Shown here: piece by piece, positions 6,346 through 7,520 of the stretch
Numbering within the stretch: the first letter of the stretch is position 1
Layout: every line of letters starts with the position of its first letter
Notes under the pieces: generated by a model
Database searches by the model: none
Seen by the model: only the letters and a program-made list of their open reading frames with translations
What the model was told of the DNA's origin: nothing
Origin: an uncultured Muribaculaceae bacterium
GTDB lineage: Bacteria; Bacteroidota; Bacteroidia; Bacteroidales; Muribaculaceae
Direction of reading: 5' to 3'
Assembly: GCA_910589425.1 (NCBI GenBank)
Contig: CAJUSZ010000048.1
Location: 1 to 7,520, forward strand
DNA: 7,520 bases
Made by a program: the position numbers and the translations under genes

Positions 6346-6488
6346 ATCTCTTGCTGAAAAGTTGGGATGAAACAAAGGTGTTGAGGCCGCTTCGCCGACG
6401 GGTACGGACGCGCCGGCACGGCATCCGCAGATGCCGGCCCTGCGGCCTTGTGACAACGCTCCGGCCCGGCAGAGCGTTCACCCGCGCC
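6346..6488 (-). other. Structured rpmF-fabH intergenic region
   Basis: This 143-nt gap inside the operon holds two perfect hairpins. AACGCTC/GAGCGTT (6455-6461, 6472-6478) begins 10 nt after the rpmF stop codon. CGGCATC/GATGCCG (6419-6425, 6430-6436) has a 4-nt loop. Neither is followed by a T run, so they look like RNA-processing or stability elements rather than terminators. No gene or promoter consensus is visible. Confidence 0.35.
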
Positions 6489-6674
6489 TTACTGCTTGGC
6501 TTCCTTGTCGATAACCAGCTTGCCGCGATAATATCCGCATTCGCCGCAAACGGTGTGGTAGATGTGCCAGGCGCCGCAGTTGGGGCAGATGGCGAGTGTC
6601 GGGATGAGCGCCTTGTCGTGGGTGCGGCGCTTCGCGGTGCGGGTGTGCGATTGTCTGCGTTTAGGATGTGCCAT
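6489..6674 (-). CDS. rpmF: 50S ribosomal protein L32
   Basis: A 61-residue basic protein beginning MAHPKRRQSHTRTAKRRTH, the hallmark of L32, a structural protein of the large ribosomal subunit. Two Cys pairs, CPNC (30-33) and CGEC (43-46), make this the zinc-binding form of L32. The ATG at 6674 is preceded by a strongly A-rich stretch. It follows the DUF177 gene after 143 nt; that gap contains only a small CCGTC/GACGG dyad (6741-6745, 6753-6757) and no recognisable gene. The DUF177-rpmF pairing is conserved across many bacteria. Confidence 0.98.
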   Translation of the reverse strand: MAHPKRRQSHTRTAKRRTHDKALIPTLAICPNCGAWHIYHTVCGECGYYRGKLVIDKEAKQ

Positions 6675-6817
6675 TGTCTTCTATCGTTTTTTTATTATTG
6701 TTTTTTATGTTTCTGAAATGTCTCCTCCGGTCTCTTCTTTCCGTCGGGAAAGGACGGGGTGGGGGAGCCATGTTGGTTTTTCTTTTTTATGCGCCGCCGG
6801 GATGGCCGGGCCGGGTG

Positions 6818-7309
6818 TCAGTCGGCACCGGGTTCCTCCTCGTCCTCCTGTCCGGAGGAATGACGTCCGAGCATGGCCGCCATCTCCTGGTCGCAGCCGC
6901 CGTCGGGATGCACGTGGCGCAGCGGGACGGTCAGCATCACCGTGTCGTAGATTATGCCCGACACGTCGAGGGCCGCGTCGCTCCAGGGGATCACCAGCAG
7001 GTCGTCGGAGACTTCGTCGTAGTCGTCGCCATATCTGACGGTCAGCGTGTAAGCCGTGTCCACATGGTGGTCCATCGGCTCGAGACACCGGTCGCAGGGA
7101 ATGCTCATCTCCCCCCGGCATGAGAAGCTGAGACGGAAGGCGTCGTTTTTCTTCTCCATGTCGAGATGCACGGCGATGTCGGCGCCGGCCACCTCATCGT
7201 TTTCCATATCGCGGAAAAACTGTGTGTCGCAGACGAAATCCTGCTCATAGCGTCCGTCGGGACGGCCGGCAAGCTGCACCTTGAATTGCGGTAACTTTCC
7301 CAAAATCAC
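6818..7309 (-). CDS. DUF177 (YceD-like) protein
   Basis: A 163-residue member of the DUF177/YceD family, whose E. coli member also lies upstream of rpmF and has been linked to 23S rRNA accumulation. Visible family marks are the Cys cluster C64...C72-D-R-C75-L in the middle, an acidic stretch (GDDYDEVSDDLLVIP, ~94-108) and the RHVHPDGGC motif ending at Cys139. The three central cysteines with Cys139 could bind a metal; that is an inference. The tail is very acidic (QEDEEEPGAD). The chosen start is GTG at 7309, giving MILGKLPQFKVQL, which fits related Bacteroidales proteins as I remember them. No in-frame ATG lies upstream near it. It is the first gene of the operon, about 80 nt downstream of the promoter at 7391-7421. 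Confidence 0.9.
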   Translation of the reverse strand: MILGKLPQFKVQLAGRPDGRYEQDFVCDTQFFRDMENDEVAGADIAVHLDMEKKNDAFRLSFSCRGEMSIPCDRCLEPMDHHVDTAYTLTVRYGDDYDEVSDDLLVIPWSDAALDVSGIIYDTVMLTVPLRHVHPDGGCDQEMAAMLGRHSSGQEDEEEPGAD

Positions 7310-7340
7310 TGTGGCCCGAGGAGGCCGTTTTTAGCGTGTG

Positions 7341-7379
7341 CATCGCCCCGCGGCCGCATGGCGGCAACGGGGTGCGATG
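7341..7379 (-). promoter_or_regulatory. Hairpin in the 5' leader of the DUF177-rpmF operon
   Basis: CATCGC-CCCG (7341-7350) pairs with CGGG-(2-nt bulge)-GCGATG (7368-7379). Inside it a second CCGC/GCGG stem (7354-7357, 7361-7364) has the loop ATG. It fills most of the ~75-nt leader between the predicted start of transcription and the GTG of the DUF177 gene. No T run follows on the minus strand, so control of translation or stability is more likely than termination. Whether L32 or another protein binds it is unknown. Confidence 0.4.
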
Positions 7380-7390
7380 AAAAAACGCCA

Positions 7391-7421
7391 CAAAGTTAGT
7401 CAGTTTTCGGCGAATTACCAA
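7391..7421 (-). promoter_or_regulatory. Bacteroidota-type promoter of the DUF177-rpmF-fabH-era-der operon
   Basis: On the minus strand TAACTTTG (7398-7391) is a full match to TAnnTTTG. It is preceded after 19 nt by TTGG (7421-7418), which covers the TTG core of the -33 element. Transcription would begin near 7385. The stretch from 7422 to 7520 is AT-rich, holds no gene that I can see, and contains one 14-bp repeat copy. Confidence 0.62.
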
Positions 7422-7468
7422 CTATTTTACAATTTTTTATTATCCTGGACACAGTATCCCTCCCCGAT

Positions 7469-7482
7469 TATAGTACATGACA
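7469..7482 (+). repeat. 14-bp sequence repeated in inverted orientation at 2385-2398
   Basis: TATAGTACATGACA occurs here on the plus strand and again, exactly, on the minus strand at 2398-2385. Both copies are close to promoter-like sites. Its core ACATGACA also occurs at 56-63. The copies flank the whole five-gene operon. Confidence 0.6.
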
Positions 7483-7520
7483 ATTTTTATGTCTGCTGCT
7501 TTTTGATGTAAACGACAGTC

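Noticed and set aside
5347..6357. 336-codon plus-strand open frame opposite fabH
   Set aside because: FabH has its full catalytic triad on the minus strand; the mirror frame shows no motif.
6346..6456. 37-residue N-terminal extension of FabH
   Set aside because: The extension is low-complexity translation of the hairpin-rich gap. The internal ATG at 6345 matches the normal start and length of the family.
6680..6790. 36-codon minus-strand frame starting MAPPPRPF in the DUF177-rpmF gap
   Set aside because: It is short and runs out of frame into rpmF. Its second half is only the A-rich upstream stretch read as Lys and Asn.
2385..7482. Transposon bounded by the 14-bp inverted copies
   Set aside because: The enclosed genes are core housekeeping genes in conserved order. 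There is no transposase or target duplication, and 14 bp is weak evidence.

Overview
The window looks like a chromosomal piece of a Bacteroidales bacterium, possibly Muribaculaceae-like; the family is inferred from protein flavour, not proven. Three things point this way. The gene order DUF177 - rpmF - fabH - era - der is typical of Bacteroidota. Promoter-like sites fit the Bacteroidota consensus (TTTG, 19-20 nt, TAnnTTTG). Gene starts are preceded by A/T-rich stretches rather than Shine-Dalgarno sites. Every confidently called gene is on the minus strand, so the window reads from right to left.

Right part (about 7421 to 2837): a GC-rich housekeeping operon. A promoter at 7391-7421 and a hairpin-bearing leader precede a DUF177/YceD protein, ribosomal protein L32, the fatty-acid initiation enzyme FabH, and the ribosome-assembly GTPases Era and Der. 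The DUF177-rpmF and rpmF-fabH gaps are 143 nt each. The fabH-era gap is 192 nt and holds a good intrinsic terminator candidate. Era and Der are only 16 nt apart. A 12-bp perfect GC-rich hairpin closes the operon after der.

Middle part (2837 to 2072): AT-rich accessory DNA. It holds a start-less 95-codon remnant of a winged-helix C-terminal domain with a 12-bp tandem repeat in its linker. Next comes a near-consensus promoter at 2409-2440, and then about 300 nt with an unusual density of perfect inverted repeats. These repeats can be drawn as mutually exclusive or pseudoknotted RNA pairings, and they lie directly upstream of the next gene. This is the best candidate here for something undescribed: a structured 5' leader or small RNA.

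Left part (2071 to 1): an AT-rich gene for an exported protein of about 587 residues with a signal peptide, two divergent LysM-like modules and an unrecognised Asn/Ser-rich C-terminal half. Up to three terminator-like hairpins follow it, and then a possible promoter for a gene beyond the left edge. The contrast in base composition between this part and the operon suggests that the left ~2.8 kb is accessory or acquired DNA next to a core operon.
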